From positions 806,001 to 870,000 of the forward strand of contig CANJKZ010000960.1 in NCBI GenBank assembly GCA_947471745.1: a stretch of DNA of 64,000 nt, in the 5' to 3' direction. Below are positions 29,197 through 38,392 of this stretch, in pieces; position 1 is the stretch's first letter, and each line of letters opens with the position of its first letter. Origin of the DNA: Closterium sp. Naga37s-1 (Eukaryota > Streptophyta > Zygnematophyceae > Desmidiales > Closteriaceae). The notes below the pieces were generated by a model, which saw only the letters and a list, made by a program, of their open reading frames with translations, was not told the DNA's origin and ran no database searches. Made by a program: the position numbers and the translations under genes.

Positions 29197-29996
29197 TAGC
29201 AGCGCAGCATGCAGGACGGGCAGGAGCCGGGCAGTGCAAGGAACAGGGCAGGCAGCAGCAAGGGGCGGCAAGTGGGCTGCAAGTGGCGGTGCGCAGGCTG
29301 CAGGAGGGGCGGCTTTCTGGCCTAGGGGCGGCTGGCGGGCCTAAAGGCGGCGCGCGGGGCTGCAGGGGCGGTGGGCAGGCCGCAAGGGGCGGCGCGCAGG
29401 GCTGCAGGGGCGGCTCGCGGGCTGCAGGGGCAAAGGGTGGGCTGCAGGGGCAAAGGGCGGGCCGCAAGGGGCGGCGCGCGGGGCTGCAGGGTCGGCGAGT
29501 AGGGCAGCAGGGGCGGCGGGCGGGCCGCAAGAGGCGGCGCGCGGGGTTGCAGGGGCGGCAAGAGTGCCGCAAGGGGCGGCGCGCGGGGCTGCAAGGGCGG
29601 TTCGCGGGCTGCAGGGGCGGCGAACAGGGCAGCACGGGCGGCTCGCGGGGCCTAGGGGCGACGGGCGGGCCGAAAGGGGCTGCGAGGGGGGCAGCAGGGG
29701 CGGGGCGCGGGGCCTAGGGGCGACGGGCGGGCCGGCAGGGGCGGCGCACGGGGCCTAGGGGCTTCGGGCGGGCCGCAAGGGGCGGCGCGCGGGGCAGCAG
29801 GGTCGACGGGCGGGCCGCAAGGGGTGGCGCGCTGGGCCTAGGAGCGACGGGCGGGCCGCAAGGGGCGGCACGCGGGGCTGCAGGGGCGGCACGAGGGCAG
29901 CAGGGGCAGAGCGCTGTCAGGGTAGGGCAGCTAGTGGGGCAGCTCTGTGGTGGGCCCTAAAAAACCGGTCCTAGCGAAGGACCTGCTCTGATACCA
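29197..29996 (-). promoter_or_regulatory. E leader: GC-rich repeats, hairpin, PBS
   Basis: On plus, the hairpin GGTCCT-agcga-AGGACC is at 29967-29983 and GGTGGGCCC at 29949-29957, beside the PBS (gctctgatacca, about 29985-29996). From 29300 to 29930 runs an imperfect tandem repeat of about 20-35 bases built on ggggctgcaggggcggc. No gene is called. Confidence 0.72.
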
Positions 29997-30122
29997 TGTC
30001 AAACTAACGAACGAGAATGAATGCATTGAACTTGGGTACAAGTGCTAACCCTAATTGGGTTGTACCCCTTATGGGCTACCCCACTATAGCCTACACAAAG
30101 TAAGCAATATAATATTCTGACA
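29997..30122 (-). repeat. E 5' LTR
   Basis: 126 bp, minus TGTCAGAATA...TTTGACA, with GCTATAGTGGGGTA and a telo-box-like ATTAGGGTTA. Close to the LTRs of F. Confidence 0.85.
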
Positions 30123-30302
30123 CTTACCGATGACGGTTGGTGCTGGTAAGAATTTATGATATGTTGATATTGCAGCTTCACTGTGCTGGCCCTTCAGTTG
30201 ATTATTCGAGCAGCGGATGCTCTTACCTGCCAAACCGGGTACTACCATAGCAACCTGAATTATGAATAGATGTCACTGTTGTAAACTGTGTATAGTTGTT
30301 TT
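30123..30302. other. Spacer between E and I, nothing recognised
   Basis: 180 bases of AT-richer sequence with no gene or repeat that I recognise. It may be residual host DNA. Confidence 0.4.
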
Positions 30303-30744
30303 TGTTGGGCTGAGAAGGCCCTTAGGATCTTTGCAGGACAGAATTCAAGGGTAGGATGATGTAGTAGCGGAAGCGTTTAAAAGGATTGTGAACCACCTTG
30401 CGCTAGTGTGTGAGGGCAAAGTTGATTGATAATAACAAAGAGATACATGCCCTTTATAAGAATACAGGGAATATGAAAAGATATGGTTAATAACTGTTTT
30501 ACTGTTGCTGTTGCGGTTCGATACAGTGTCGACTCGGGCAACTGCTCAGTATCGAGACAGTTGTTTGTCCTTGCTGTCGCGCTGCATTTGTCAGGTCAAA
30601 GGTCGCTGACCTTTGGCTTTCGCGTAACCTCCAACAGTTGTTCAACCTCCGAGGGTTGACTCACCGATGTTTCGATACGATCTGCTTCGCTTCTGTCTTG
30701 GTGTTTCGACACGACAGACGCGCTTAGATCAGTTGTTTCCAACA
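30303..30744 (-). repeat. I 3' LTR
   Basis: 442 bp, essentially identical to 35920-36361. The inner edge abuts the polypurine tract (plus CTCCCCTTC at 30745). Confidence 0.92.
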
Positions 30745-33700
30745 CTCCCCTTCGCTTCTGGAGTGTCGCCGCTGGTGACGTGGCTCTGTCCAGTCAGCAG
30801 CATGCAATATTCGAACTTCGACTTTCCGAGCTTCTTGGTCAAGTAATCAGCTGCCATCTCGGATGTGGGGCAGTAAGACAGCTCAAGTCTTCCCTTCTCG
30901 ATCTCGTCCTTTACGAAGAAATATCGCAGGGCGATATGCTTCGTCCTGTTCGCGAATCCATTTTTGTTGGCTATGCGAATTGCCGACTGGTTGTCGCAGA
31001 ATAGGGAGAAGCTGGGTAACTGGGCCAGCTTTGCTTCCTCCAGAAGTTCGCGAAGGTAGAGTCCTTCCTTGGTGGCTGAGCAAAGTGCGATATATTCAGC
31101 TTCAGCTGAGGAGAGGGCGATTAATTCCTGTTTGCTTGACTGCCACGAAATAGGTCCGATAGGCTCAAGACGGTAGATGTAGCCTGTGCGCGAGCGCCTG
31201 TTGTCAGGATCTCCGGCGTGGTCGGCGTCGACGTAGCCGATTAGCTTGGGCGTTGTGGTTATGTTCTTGTAGTAGATTAGTCCGATCGTCGGAGTACTAA
31301 CGAGGTAGTGAAGGGCGCGGTTTAGTTCCGCCATGTGTTCAGCTTCAGGTCGTTTGAGGTAGGTAGCGAGTTGACTTGCGGAGTATGATAGGTCCGGGCG
31401 GCAGGTGACAGCTGCAAAGAGAAGGCATCCCAGCTTTCTCTGGTAGTTGCGTATGCCGGCGGGTTTCAGTGGAGCAGATTCTGCCTTGTCATTTCCTGCC
31501 GTGTAGCGGTATGGCGTAGAGATGGTAGTCGGCGTGAGTGCGAAACGTTTGGTGATGGTGTCGGCATACTTTGCGGCGTTGAGGTAGATCGCGCCTTCTT
31601 CTTCTTGGATGTTGAGACCGAGGTACTGCGTGACGGTAGAAGATACCGTAAGCGTGAGGTCCTTTTGTAGCTCCCCTTCGAACCAGGTAGTAACGTTGTC
31701 GGTCGATCCGATGTAGAGTAGATCGTCTACGTAGACGATTAGTAGAATGTAGTCGTCGCCTTTCGTGAGCCGGTACATTCCTTGGTCGTGTGGTAGCTCT
31801 CGGAATCCGATGCGAGTGAGTCGAGCGTGTAGGTACTGCTGCCACAGTCTCGGGGCCTGTTTGATCCCGTACAAGGACTTCAGTAGCTGGCAGACTTGGT
31901 TAGGTTCTCCATGGGAACCGTGTGGAAGTTCGACGAAGATTTCTGCGTCGACAGGTGCGTAGAGAAAAGCATTGGCAACGTCGATTTGCCGCAGCTTCTT
32001 TTTCTTCATAGCGGCGATCGCGAGAAGAAACCGTAGTGAAGTGTGTCGGCTGACCGGGGCGAATGTCTCGGTGAAATCGCGTCCGTGCTCTTGGTCGAAG
32101 CCGCGTACGACCCATCGTGCCTTGAACTTGTCAATGGTGCCGTCTGCTTTCGTCTTCACACGGAAGACCCATTTCCCGGTGAGAATTGTCTTGTTTTGTG
32201 CCACGCCGATAGGAACAACTTTCCAAGTGTTGCGCTCCTGTAGTGCTTTCAGTTCCTTGTCCATGGCTTCTCGCCATTGTTCCTTATGCTCCCCCCCCAG
32301 AGCCTGCTGAACTGTGGCAGGCTCCTTAGGAGTATCCGTGCCGTGGACCGCGGTGACGAGACCAAGTATCTGAAGGCCACTCTGTGTGTAGCGGGGGAGT
32401 GTTGTGTCCTCGGGATAAGCTGCTTCGTCACCTGCTTCTGGGTCAGGTATGAAATTGGGCCCTATGCGTGCTGCTTCGTTGGTGTTGACTTCTGCAGGTG
32501 TAACGTAACCGGTGTCGGCGAATTCGAAGTAAGTTTCGGCGTTGATACTTTCGCGAGGATTTTCATCATCCATCGGGATAGGCACGGAGCAGTAAGGGAG
32601 TGGTCCTGCTTCTTCGGAGGCGTTGTCCACGTTCTGCTCGTCCCAGTCAGCTTCGTCTGCTCCTGAGGCGAAGTATCGGTCACCATGGAAGCCACCTGTG
32701 GGATCCCGATTTTCTTCTAGGTTGGCAAGATATGTCGGAAGGGTGAGTCGTTCGTAGAAAAGGACGTCACGTGCTGCTACTGTTTCTTTGGAGTGGACGT
32801 CGAAAATCTTCCACGCGTTGTAATTTCTTTCGATGCCCAGGTGTAGTCCCCACTGTGCGCGTTGGGAAAATCGGCCGGCTCGTGCAGATGGGGGTCGGTA
32901 CTGTACCATGCAGCCGAAAACTCTTAACATTTTTGTGCTGCCCTTTTTTTCTGTCCACAGCAGGTGCGGTGATGCGTTGTTCGGTAGTGACGACGACGAA
33001 AGCAAGTTGTGCAGCATGACAGCGTGGTCCATCGCTTCAGGCCACTGGTGATTGGGCAGTCGCATGCCACGCAGTAATTTTCGCATGGTGTTCTGGAGAG
33101 TTCGATTCATCCGTTCCGCTACGCCTTGCTGTTGATGGGCGTAAGGAAGCGAGATGAGCCTCTTGATTCCCCTTTCTGCCAAGAACTGCTTGAACCTCTG
33201 TGAGGTGTATTCTCCTCCTCCGTCTGACTGGAAGCTTTTGAGCTTCACGCCCGATTCTCGTTCTGCTACTGGAAGCCAAGCGATGAAGGCTTCGAAAGCC
33301 ATGTCCTTGCTCGGGAGATTAAGGTGCCAAACGTAACGTGTAGCGGCATCGATGAACGTGATGGTGTAGCTGTATGCTCCTTGTCCAGGTTCGCGATTGT
33401 ACAGGATGTCGCTGTACACTTTTTCAAGTGGTGCGTAAGCTGGTGCGCTGGGGTTGTGGTGAGAAGCGAATGGCCGATGTGGTAAGTCAGCTTCGGGGCA
33501 GGTAAAGCATGTTCCACGAGTTCGTCGAAGTTCACTTCCGTCGGTTAGAAGCAGTGAGTCTTTGTCGAGAACTCCTGCTCTGATTGTGTTGTTTAACACC
33601 GTGTTGCTTGGATGTCCCATTCGTGCGTGCCAGATGTCTTCGCTGGCGCGATGTCCGGGTGAACGACGATACAGGTCGGAGTTGGAGTAAAAGGCGGCGG

Positions 33701-34247
33701 TGAAGTTGGCGCTTCTGTGAGTTTCGCGAGGAGTGGGAGTTAGCTGCTGCGCAGGAGTCGGTGAAGTATTGTCGATGTGTGGCGATGTCATTGAAGAACT
33801 CGCGACTAGTGTTGTAAGTGTTGTTGGTGTTGCCGAGGTTGTTTCTGCTGCTGCCGATGTTGTTTCTGCTGCTGCCGAGTGTTGAATCGTTGCTAATGCT
33901 CTTGTTCGTTCTGCTTCAGGGATGGTGTGTGAGTACCAGAAGCCTTCTGGACTGAAGGCGGGGTCAAGATCCGGTGGATGTGTCCAAGAGGTGAAGGTGA
34001 CGATCACGTCGCTGTCAGCAGTGCCGAGATCTGGGACAAAGTCGAGGACGAATACGTTGTTTTTTAAGACTGCCTTTCCGATGTAGAGACCACCCTTGCC
34101 GTGGTATAACTTCAACTCCTGAGTGGTGCTGTCGGCCTCGAGGTGTATGCCCTTCGCCATCAGCTGACTGACACTCAGTAAGTTGTAACCGAGTCCTTCT
34201 GCTATCAAAACCTTTGACATCTGTAGTATGACATTTGTCTCTCGTGA
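30729..34247 (-). CDS. I integrase, reverse transcriptase, RNase H
   Basis: This continues the gag-protease frame after the TAG at 34248-34250 and runs 1,163 codons open from MSKVLIAEGLG to a stop inside the 3' LTR (30729-30731). It starts with the end of protease (GYNLLSVSQL). Integrase: WHARMGHPS and CFTCPEADLPH zinc pairs, VYSDILYNREPG, QSDGGGEYTS, QQQGVAERMNRTL. RT: GKWVFRVKTKADG, IDVANAFLYAPVD, YGIKQAPRLW and catalytic YVDD (about 31715). RNase H: YVDADHAGD, SSAEAEYIAL, CDNQSAIRIA, TKHIALRYFFV. All catalytic residues I can check are present. The low GC and codon use differ from the Gly-rich clade. Confidence 0.9.
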   Translation of the reverse strand, partial: SRETNVILQMSKVLIAEGLGYNLLSVSQLMAKGIHLEADSTTQELKLYHGKGGLYIGKAVLKNNVFVLDFVPDLGTADSDVIVTFTSWTHPPDLDPAFSPEGFWYSHTIPEAERTRALATIQHSAAAETTSAAAETTSATPTTLTTLVASSSMTSPHIDNTSPTPAQQLTPTPRETHRSANFTAAFYSNSDLYRRSPGHRASEDIWHARMGHPSNTVLNNTIRAGVLDKDSLLLTDGSELRRTRGTCFTCPEADLPHRPFASHHNPSAPAYAPLEKVYSDILYNREPGQGAYSYTITFIDAATRYVWHLNLPSKDMAFEAFIAWLPVAERESGVKLKSFQSDGGGEYTSQRFKQFLAERGIKRLISLPYAHQQQGVAERMNRTLQNTMRKLLRGMRLPNHQWPEAMDHAVMLHNLLSSSSLPNNASPHLLWTEKKGSTKMLRVFGCMVQYRPPSARAGRFSQRAQWGLHLGIERNYNAWKIFDVHSKETVAARDVLFYERLTLPTYLANLEENRDPTGGFHGDRYFASGADEADWDEQNVDNASEEAGPLPYCSVPIPMDDENPRESINAETYFEFADTGYVTPAEVNTNEAARIGPNFIPDPEAGDEAAYPEDTTLPRYTQSGLQILGLVTAVHGTDTPKEPATVQQALGGEHKEQWREAMDKELKALQERNTWKVVPIGVAQNKTILTGKWVFRVKTKADGTIDKFKARWVVRGFDQEHGRDFTETFAPVSRHTSLRFLLAIAAMKKKKLRQIDVANAFLYAPVDAEIFVELPHGSHGEPNQVCQLLKSLYGIKQAPRLWQQYLHARLTRIGFRELPHDQGMYRLTKGDDYILLIVYVDDLLYIGSTDNVTTWFEGELQKDLTLTVSSTVTQYLGLNIQEEEGAIYLNAAKYADTITKRFALTPTTISTPYRYTAGNDKAESAPLKPAGIRNYQRKLGCLLFAAVTCRPDLSYSASQLATYLKRPEAEHMAELNRALHYLVSTPTIGLIYYKNITTTPKLIGYVDADHAGDPDNRRSRTGYIYRLEPIGPISWQSSKQELIALSSAEAEYIALCSATKEGLYLRELLEEAKLAQLPSFSLFCDNQSAIRIANKNGFANRTKHIALRYFFVKDEIEKGRLELSYCPTSEMAADYLTKKLGKSKFEYCMLLTGQSHVTSGDTPEAKGSVGNN

Positions 34248-35858
34248 CTAAAATTGCACTACGCCTTGTCGTCGTGTGCGCAGGTTCTGGTTGTTGGCGA
34301 CGGTGATGACAACTTCGCGTTGAAGTTGGTGTTCACGTTGAACAAAACGTCCTGAGGAGCACATATGCTGTCCACAGCAACTGTCCAAGAACCACGTATC
34401 CTTCCCGGATGGCTCGCTTTGAGCGATGGCTGCATAGGTCGGATTTGGTTGAAGTGACTCGCGGCGAGACGTGCTGTTGTCAAGCTGCTCTTCCGGTGAG
34501 TAATATGGTGGTGATTCTGTGATGCAGGAATCGGTCAACCGTGTCATACAACTGACGATGTTTCTTGTTTCTTGCGCAGGTTGTCCCGTCGATGTTGTTG
34601 AGACTTGCACTTGAGATGTCGGATTTGCTTGCGTTGAGGCAACTTGACTGCTTGAAGGCCGAAGCTGCCGCTGCGTCGGTTCTGACTGTTGTCGGTTAGG
34701 ACAGTGTGTACGAGGATGTCCTGACGTTTTGCAGAGGTGACAGAACGGAGGTACTAGTTTCGGTTGATGCTGATAGTTGTTGTTGTTGTAGCGCCGTTGA
34801 GTGTGGAATGCGAATTCAGGTACTGATGCCTTCTTGTTATGTCGTTCTTCTTGCAGGTCCATATCTTGCTGCTCAGCGTGGATCTCGGCGCAGAGTGCTG
34901 CTTCTGATATCTTTCCATGCGCTCGGAGTATGGCGCGGGTGGAGCGCCACTGAGGACCGAGGCCGCCGATGATGACTGTGACGAAGGCGTCTTCTGAAAT
35001 CGACCCTCCGCATCGAAGGAGTTTGTCGCGCAATTCGCGACAACGGCTGATATACGCCATCCCCTTTTCGCCTGGTTTCATTTCGACTGTTGTCAGTTGC
35101 GCCATTGACCGACTTTGATTTACGCTGTCTGTTGCTTGATACAGGTTCTTCAGGTGGTTGTACGCGAGCTCTGCGGAGTTGCCGTAACCCCGGTAAGACC
35201 GTATGTTCTGCTGCTGACTTGGAGTGATATTTCTCAGCAGTATTGTGTACGCCATCATTGACTGATACGTGTACTGCTGCTTATCGTACTGTGTGCCGTG
35301 TGTTGGATATGGCAGGGACCCGTCGAAGAAGCCAAGGATCTGCGCGCCTTCCATCATTAGTTCGAACTCGAATGACCAGGTAAAGAAATCCTTTCCGTCG
35401 AAAGGCCTTGTCGTTTGTAGTTTTAAGACGTGCGCGAACTGCGACTGAACTTGAAGTGCGTCCAATGTCCTTTCTTGTCCAGATGCAGGCTGCGGGTGTG
35501 GCATAAAGCTGACGGAGCCACGTTGGGGCTCGTACGGAGCAAAGGTAGGCCGTTGCTGTTGATTTCCACGTGCGTACGATGAACCATCTAGGCTCATTGG
35601 TGTTGCGTTGTTGTTGTTGCTGTTGTTTGACTGTGCAGGTGCCCCTTGCTGGTGTTCTTCGTAGAAGGACATGAAGGAGAAGAACTTCTCCATCATGTCT
35701 GGATCGAAGGCCGCAGCTTGATTTGCTGGAGTTTCTGAAGATGTTGCTCTGGGTCTTGTTGCCGTTCCCTCCTCTGTCTGTAGGCCAGAGGCAGGAGGTG
35801 GAGTAGGAGTAGTACCGGGAGAGCCGTTAGAGGAGCTTCTCTCCTTCTGCGTTGCCAT
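34248..35858 (-). CDS. I gag and N-terminal protease, ending at an in-frame TAG
   Basis: The preferred start is ATG 35858-35856 (MATQKERSSSNG), since an upstream in-frame ATG overlaps the primer site. Gag carries a Gln/Asn-rich segment (NNSNNNN), a UBN2-type core (RPFDGKDFFTWSFEFE, SMMAYTILLRNI, ELAYNHLKNLYQATD) and one CCHC knuckle, CHLCKTSGHPRTHC. Protease starts at DTWFLDSCCGQHMCS; the usual D-S-G is D-S-C here. The TAG at 34248-34250 falls inside protease and the frame continues without a shift. Whether this is a lesion or a readthrough site cannot be told from one copy. Confidence 0.85.
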   Translation of the reverse strand: MATQKERSSSNGSPGTTPTPPPASGLQTEEGTATRPRATSSETPANQAAAFDPDMMEKFFSFMSFYEEHQQGAPAQSNNSNNNNATPMSLDGSSYARGNQQQRPTFAPYEPQRGSVSFMPHPQPASGQERTLDALQVQSQFAHVLKLQTTRPFDGKDFFTWSFEFELMMEGAQILGFFDGSLPYPTHGTQYDKQQYTYQSMMAYTILLRNITPSQQQNIRSYRGYGNSAELAYNHLKNLYQATDSVNQSRSMAQLTTVEMKPGEKGMAYISRCRELRDKLLRCGGSISEDAFVTVIIGGLGPQWRSTRAILRAHGKISEAALCAEIHAEQQDMDLQEERHNKKASVPEFAFHTQRRYNNNNYQHQPKLVPPFCHLCKTSGHPRTHCPNRQQSEPTQRQLRPSSSQVASTQANPTSQVQVSTTSTGQPAQETRNIVSCMTRLTDSCITESPPYYSPEEQLDNSTSRRESLQPNPTYAAIAQSEPSGKDTWFLDSCCGQHMCSSGRFVQREHQLQREVVITVANNQNLRTRRQGVVQF

Positions 35859-35919
35859 GTCTTGCGATGTTGTAGATATCTTGTTCGTAGTCGCATTTTT
35901 CCTGACTGCTCTCATACCA

Positions 35920-36361
35920 TGTTGGGCTGAGAAGGCCCTTAGGATCTTTGCAGGACAGAATTCAAGGGTAGGATGATGTAGTAGCGGAAGCGTTTAAAAG
36001 GATTGTGAACCACCTTGCGCTAGTGTGTGAGGGCAAAGTTGATTGATAATAACAAAGAGATACATGCCCTTTATAAGAATACAGGGAATATGAAAAGATA
36101 TGGTTAATAACTGTTTTACTGTTGCTGTTGCGGTTCGATACAGTGTCGACTCGGGCAACTGCTCAGTATCGAGACAGTTGTTTGTCCTTGCTGTCGCGCT
36201 GCATTTGTCAGGTCAAAGGTCGCTGACCTTTGGCTTTCGCGTAACCTCCAACAGTTGTTCAACCTCCGAGGGTTGACTCACCGATGTTTCGATACGATCT
36301 GCTTCGCTTCTGTCTTGGTGTTTCGACACGACAGAGGCGCTTAGATCAGTTGTTTCCAACA
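35920..36361 (-). repeat. I 5' LTR
   Basis: 442 bp. The PBS lies inward at about 35919-35908 (minus TGGTATGAGAGC). Outside, at 36362, element-internal sequence follows instead of a target-site duplication. Confidence 0.92.
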
Positions 36362-36469
36362 CTCCCCTTCGCTTCTGGAGTGTCGCCGCTGGTGACGTGG
36401 CTCTAAAGTCGAAGTTCGAATATTGCATGCTGCTGACTGGACAGAGCCAGCAGCATGCAATATTCGAAC
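36362..36469. repeat. Foldback scar: direct and inverted copies of element I 3' internal DNA
   Basis: 36362-36404 repeats 30745-30787 directly (PPT and downstream). 36405-36448 is the reverse complement of 30782-30825. 36449-36469 repeats 30796-30816 directly. The last two parts make a perfect 21-bp inverted repeat (36414-36434 and 36449-36469) with a 14-base loop. This pattern fits self-primed (snap-back) DNA synthesis at the end of a retroelement intermediate. Confidence 0.85.
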
Positions 36470-36823
36470 AAGAAATTACGAGACTGAAATATACATTACA
36501 GGGTCCATAATAAAAATCGCGCGAGGGCGATTTTCTGACGGTGCACAGAGCTTTGGCACGTCATTTTGCCCGCGTGCCAAATCATACTGACTGGACGCAC
36601 AACCAGTAGGTCCTCGAAAGTTAAACTAAGTGAAAATGGGGGTGTTGACTCATTACTGTTTTAATAAGCATTGAAAAATATAATTTGCATGCGCTTAAAA
36701 TTATGTCAGTGTTTTACAGGGGGGGCGCTTATAATCGAATTCCGGCTATAAGCGCCATGCTCCAGATAGAAGCGCCGGCGCCTTTAATCGGACGGCGCCT
36801 ATATCCGGGGCCATACGGTATAT
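36470..36823. other. AT-richer spacer with a short palindrome, no gene
   Basis: Low-GC DNA between the foldback scar and element F. GGCGCTTATA (36724-36733) and TATAAGCGCC (36747-36756) form a perfect 10-bp inverted repeat around a 13-base loop; further gcgcc motifs follow to 36800. It may be host DNA or the end of an unrelated DNA element. Confidence 0.45.
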
Positions 36824-36955
36824 TGTCAAACTAACGAACGGGAATGAATGAACTATGAAAGAGTTGGGTACAAGTACTAACCCTAATTGGGTTATACCCC
36901 TTATGGGCTATCCCCACTATAGCCTACACAAAGTAAGCAATATAACATTTTGACA
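36824..36955 (-). repeat. F 3' LTR
   Basis: 132 bp, TGTCAAACTA...TTTTGACA on plus. It is followed inward by CACCCCCATAGGCAAAGTGGGGG, the clade's PPT block in reverse. Confidence 0.82.
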
Positions 36956-37516
36956 CACCCCCATAGGCAAAGTGGGGGAGAACAAGTGGTCACAAGACCA
37001 GTCAAGAAAAGCAAAGCAAGCTCAGGGTGGATCACGAAGTCACCACACATTTCGAGCACAAGTAAAGGCCACAAGGCCAGTTCACATGCATAGGGGCGCG
37101 ACGGGCCTAGGAGCGCGACGGGCGGCAACCGGGGCCTGGGGGGCGCGACGGGCCTAGGAGAGAGACGGGCCGGGACCGGGCCTAGGGGCGCGACGGGCCG
37201 GAACCGGGGCCTTGGGGCCTAGGAGAGCGACGGGTCGGGACCGGGGCCTAGGGGCGCGACGGGCCTAGGAGCGCGACGGGCCAGAACCGGGGCCTTGGGG
37301 CGTGACGGGCCTAGGGGCGCGATGGGCAAGAACCAGGGCCGAGGGGCGCGACGGGCAGGAACCGGGGCCTGGGGGGCGCGACGGGCCGGGACCGGGGCCA
37401 AGTGGCGCGACGGGCCTAGGAGCGCGACGGGCCGGAACCGAGGCCTTGGGGCGCGACGGTCAGGAACCGGGGCCTAGGGGCGAAGGGGCCAAGGGGCTAC
37501 TCACAGGGCAGCAGGT

Positions 37517-37569
37517 GGTGGGCCCAAGGAAAGAAAAGCGGTCCTAGCGAGGGACCTGCTCTGAAACCA
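37517..37569 (-). promoter_or_regulatory. F PBS, post-PBS hairpin and GGGCCCACC box
   Basis: Plus coordinates: GGTGGGCCC 37517-37525, hairpin GGTCC(T)-agcga-(G)GGACC 37540-37556, PBS complement gctctgaaacca up to 37569. One stem pair is mismatched. Confidence 0.68.
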
Positions 37570-37702
37570 TGTTGAAAGTAATGAACGAGAATGAATGAAC
37601 TATGAAACAGTTGGGTACAAGTACTAACCCTAATTGGGTTGTACCCCTTATGGGCTACCCCACTATAGCCTACACAAATGTAAAAGCTATAATGTTCTGA
37701 CA
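37570..37702 (-). repeat. F 5' LTR
   Basis: 133 bp, TGTTGAAAGT...TTCTGACA on plus. It abuts the linker of truncated copia H at 37703. Confidence 0.8.
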
Positions 37703-37998
37703 GCGCACGGGTCAGGAAACGTACTGTGCGCGGTGTAGGTGTCGTAGTGCTAGTGTCTCTGGCTCCAGCATCCCCAGAACTAGAACCTCCATCGACAACA
37801 CCCCTAGGGACTCTAGTGCATCCGGCAGGAACACCTCCAGCTCCGCAACGACCGGCGGCGGAGGCGAATGAGGAGGGAATTACGGAACAGACAGGAAGCC
37901 AGGGGGTGAGGCGGGGCGAGGCCGCTGAGTCGAGACAGCCATGTCCTCCTTAGGAGTGGTCTCCACTCTCACACCCCCTGCACCTCCAGAGCCGGCAC
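37703..37998 (-). pseudogene. H linker fragment left of A2
   Basis: Pro/Ala/Val-rich low-complexity linker sequence of the kind that joins integrase and RT in this clade. It ends at GGCAC (37994-37998), the left duplication of A2. No catalytic domain is present. Confidence 0.5.
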
Positions 37999-38140
37999 TG
38001 TCAGAATGTTATATTTGTCTAGCCTGCAGTGGGGTACTCTATAGTGAGTACATCCCAATTTAGGGTTTGCTATATGTACTCAACTGCCTGCTAGTGAAAG
38101 CCCTCTTTTCTGTTTCATTCATTCGTTCCATATTCTAACA
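37999..38140 (+). repeat. A2 5' LTR
   Basis: 142 bp, TGTCAGAATG...ATTCTAACA. The first ~100 bases match the A1 LTR; the last ~35 differ (attcattcgttcc in A2). It contains a telo-box-like TTTAGGGTTT. Confidence 0.9.
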
Positions 38141-38392
38141 TGGAATCAGAGCAGGTCGACCCTCCCGGGTCGATCCTGTGCATGGGCCCACCGTTAAGCT
38201 TCCGTTGCTGCTGTCCTACCTATCGCGCGCCTCGGGCGCGCACTGTTTTCCTGCCTGCCACGCGCTCATGGCGCGCGGCACTTTTTCTTCCCGCCGCGCG
38301 CCCGTCGCGCCGCCCTGGGGGCGCGCGGCGCCCTGTTCTGCCCGTCGTGCGCCCCGTGGTGCGCGACGGTGCCCTTCCCGTCGCGCACCCCG

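Larger units (their letters stand above)
23781..30122 (-). mobile_element. E: old copia of the Gly-rich clade, 3' end lost
   Basis: The 5' LTR is at 29997-30122 (minus), with PBS TGGTATCAGAGC, hairpin, leader, gag, protease, integrase, linker and most of RT. The left end is cut in RNase H at 23781 by the LTR of D. Many frameshifts and stops, and a gag clearly diverged from B/D, mark it as a separate and older family. Confidence 0.83.
30303..36361 (-). mobile_element. I: young Ty1/copia retrotransposon, nearly intact
   Basis: Two 442-bp LTRs (30303-30744 and 35920-36361; TGTTGGGCTG...TTCCAACA) differ at about one base (agacgcgc versus agaggcgc). Between them one minus frame encodes gag, protease, integrase, RT and RNase H, broken by a single TAG. 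The PBS is a variant (TGGTATGAGAGC) and the PPT is minus GAAGGGGAG. No target-site duplication is visible, because the right LTR is followed by a copy of the element's own 3' internal sequence and a foldback scar (36362-36469). Confidence 0.9.
36824..37702 (-). mobile_element. F: TRIM-like non-autonomous LTR element, 0.88 kb
   Basis: The minus-oriented LTRs are 36824-36955 (132 bp) and 37570-37702 (133 bp). They differ at many positions, so the copy is old or recombinant, and no duplication flanks it. Only ~614 bp lie between: a 3' module with PPT, a GC-rich repeat (units of gggcctaggggcgcgac), GGGCCCACC, hairpin and a mutated PBS (TGGTTTCAGAGC). No coding capacity is seen. The LTRs resemble that of E. 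Confidence 0.82.

Noticed and set aside
29300-29930. Regularly repeated units considered as a CRISPR array or satellite
   Set aside because: Units are imperfect and contiguous without unique spacers, the genome is eukaryotic, and the position is the leader of copia E.
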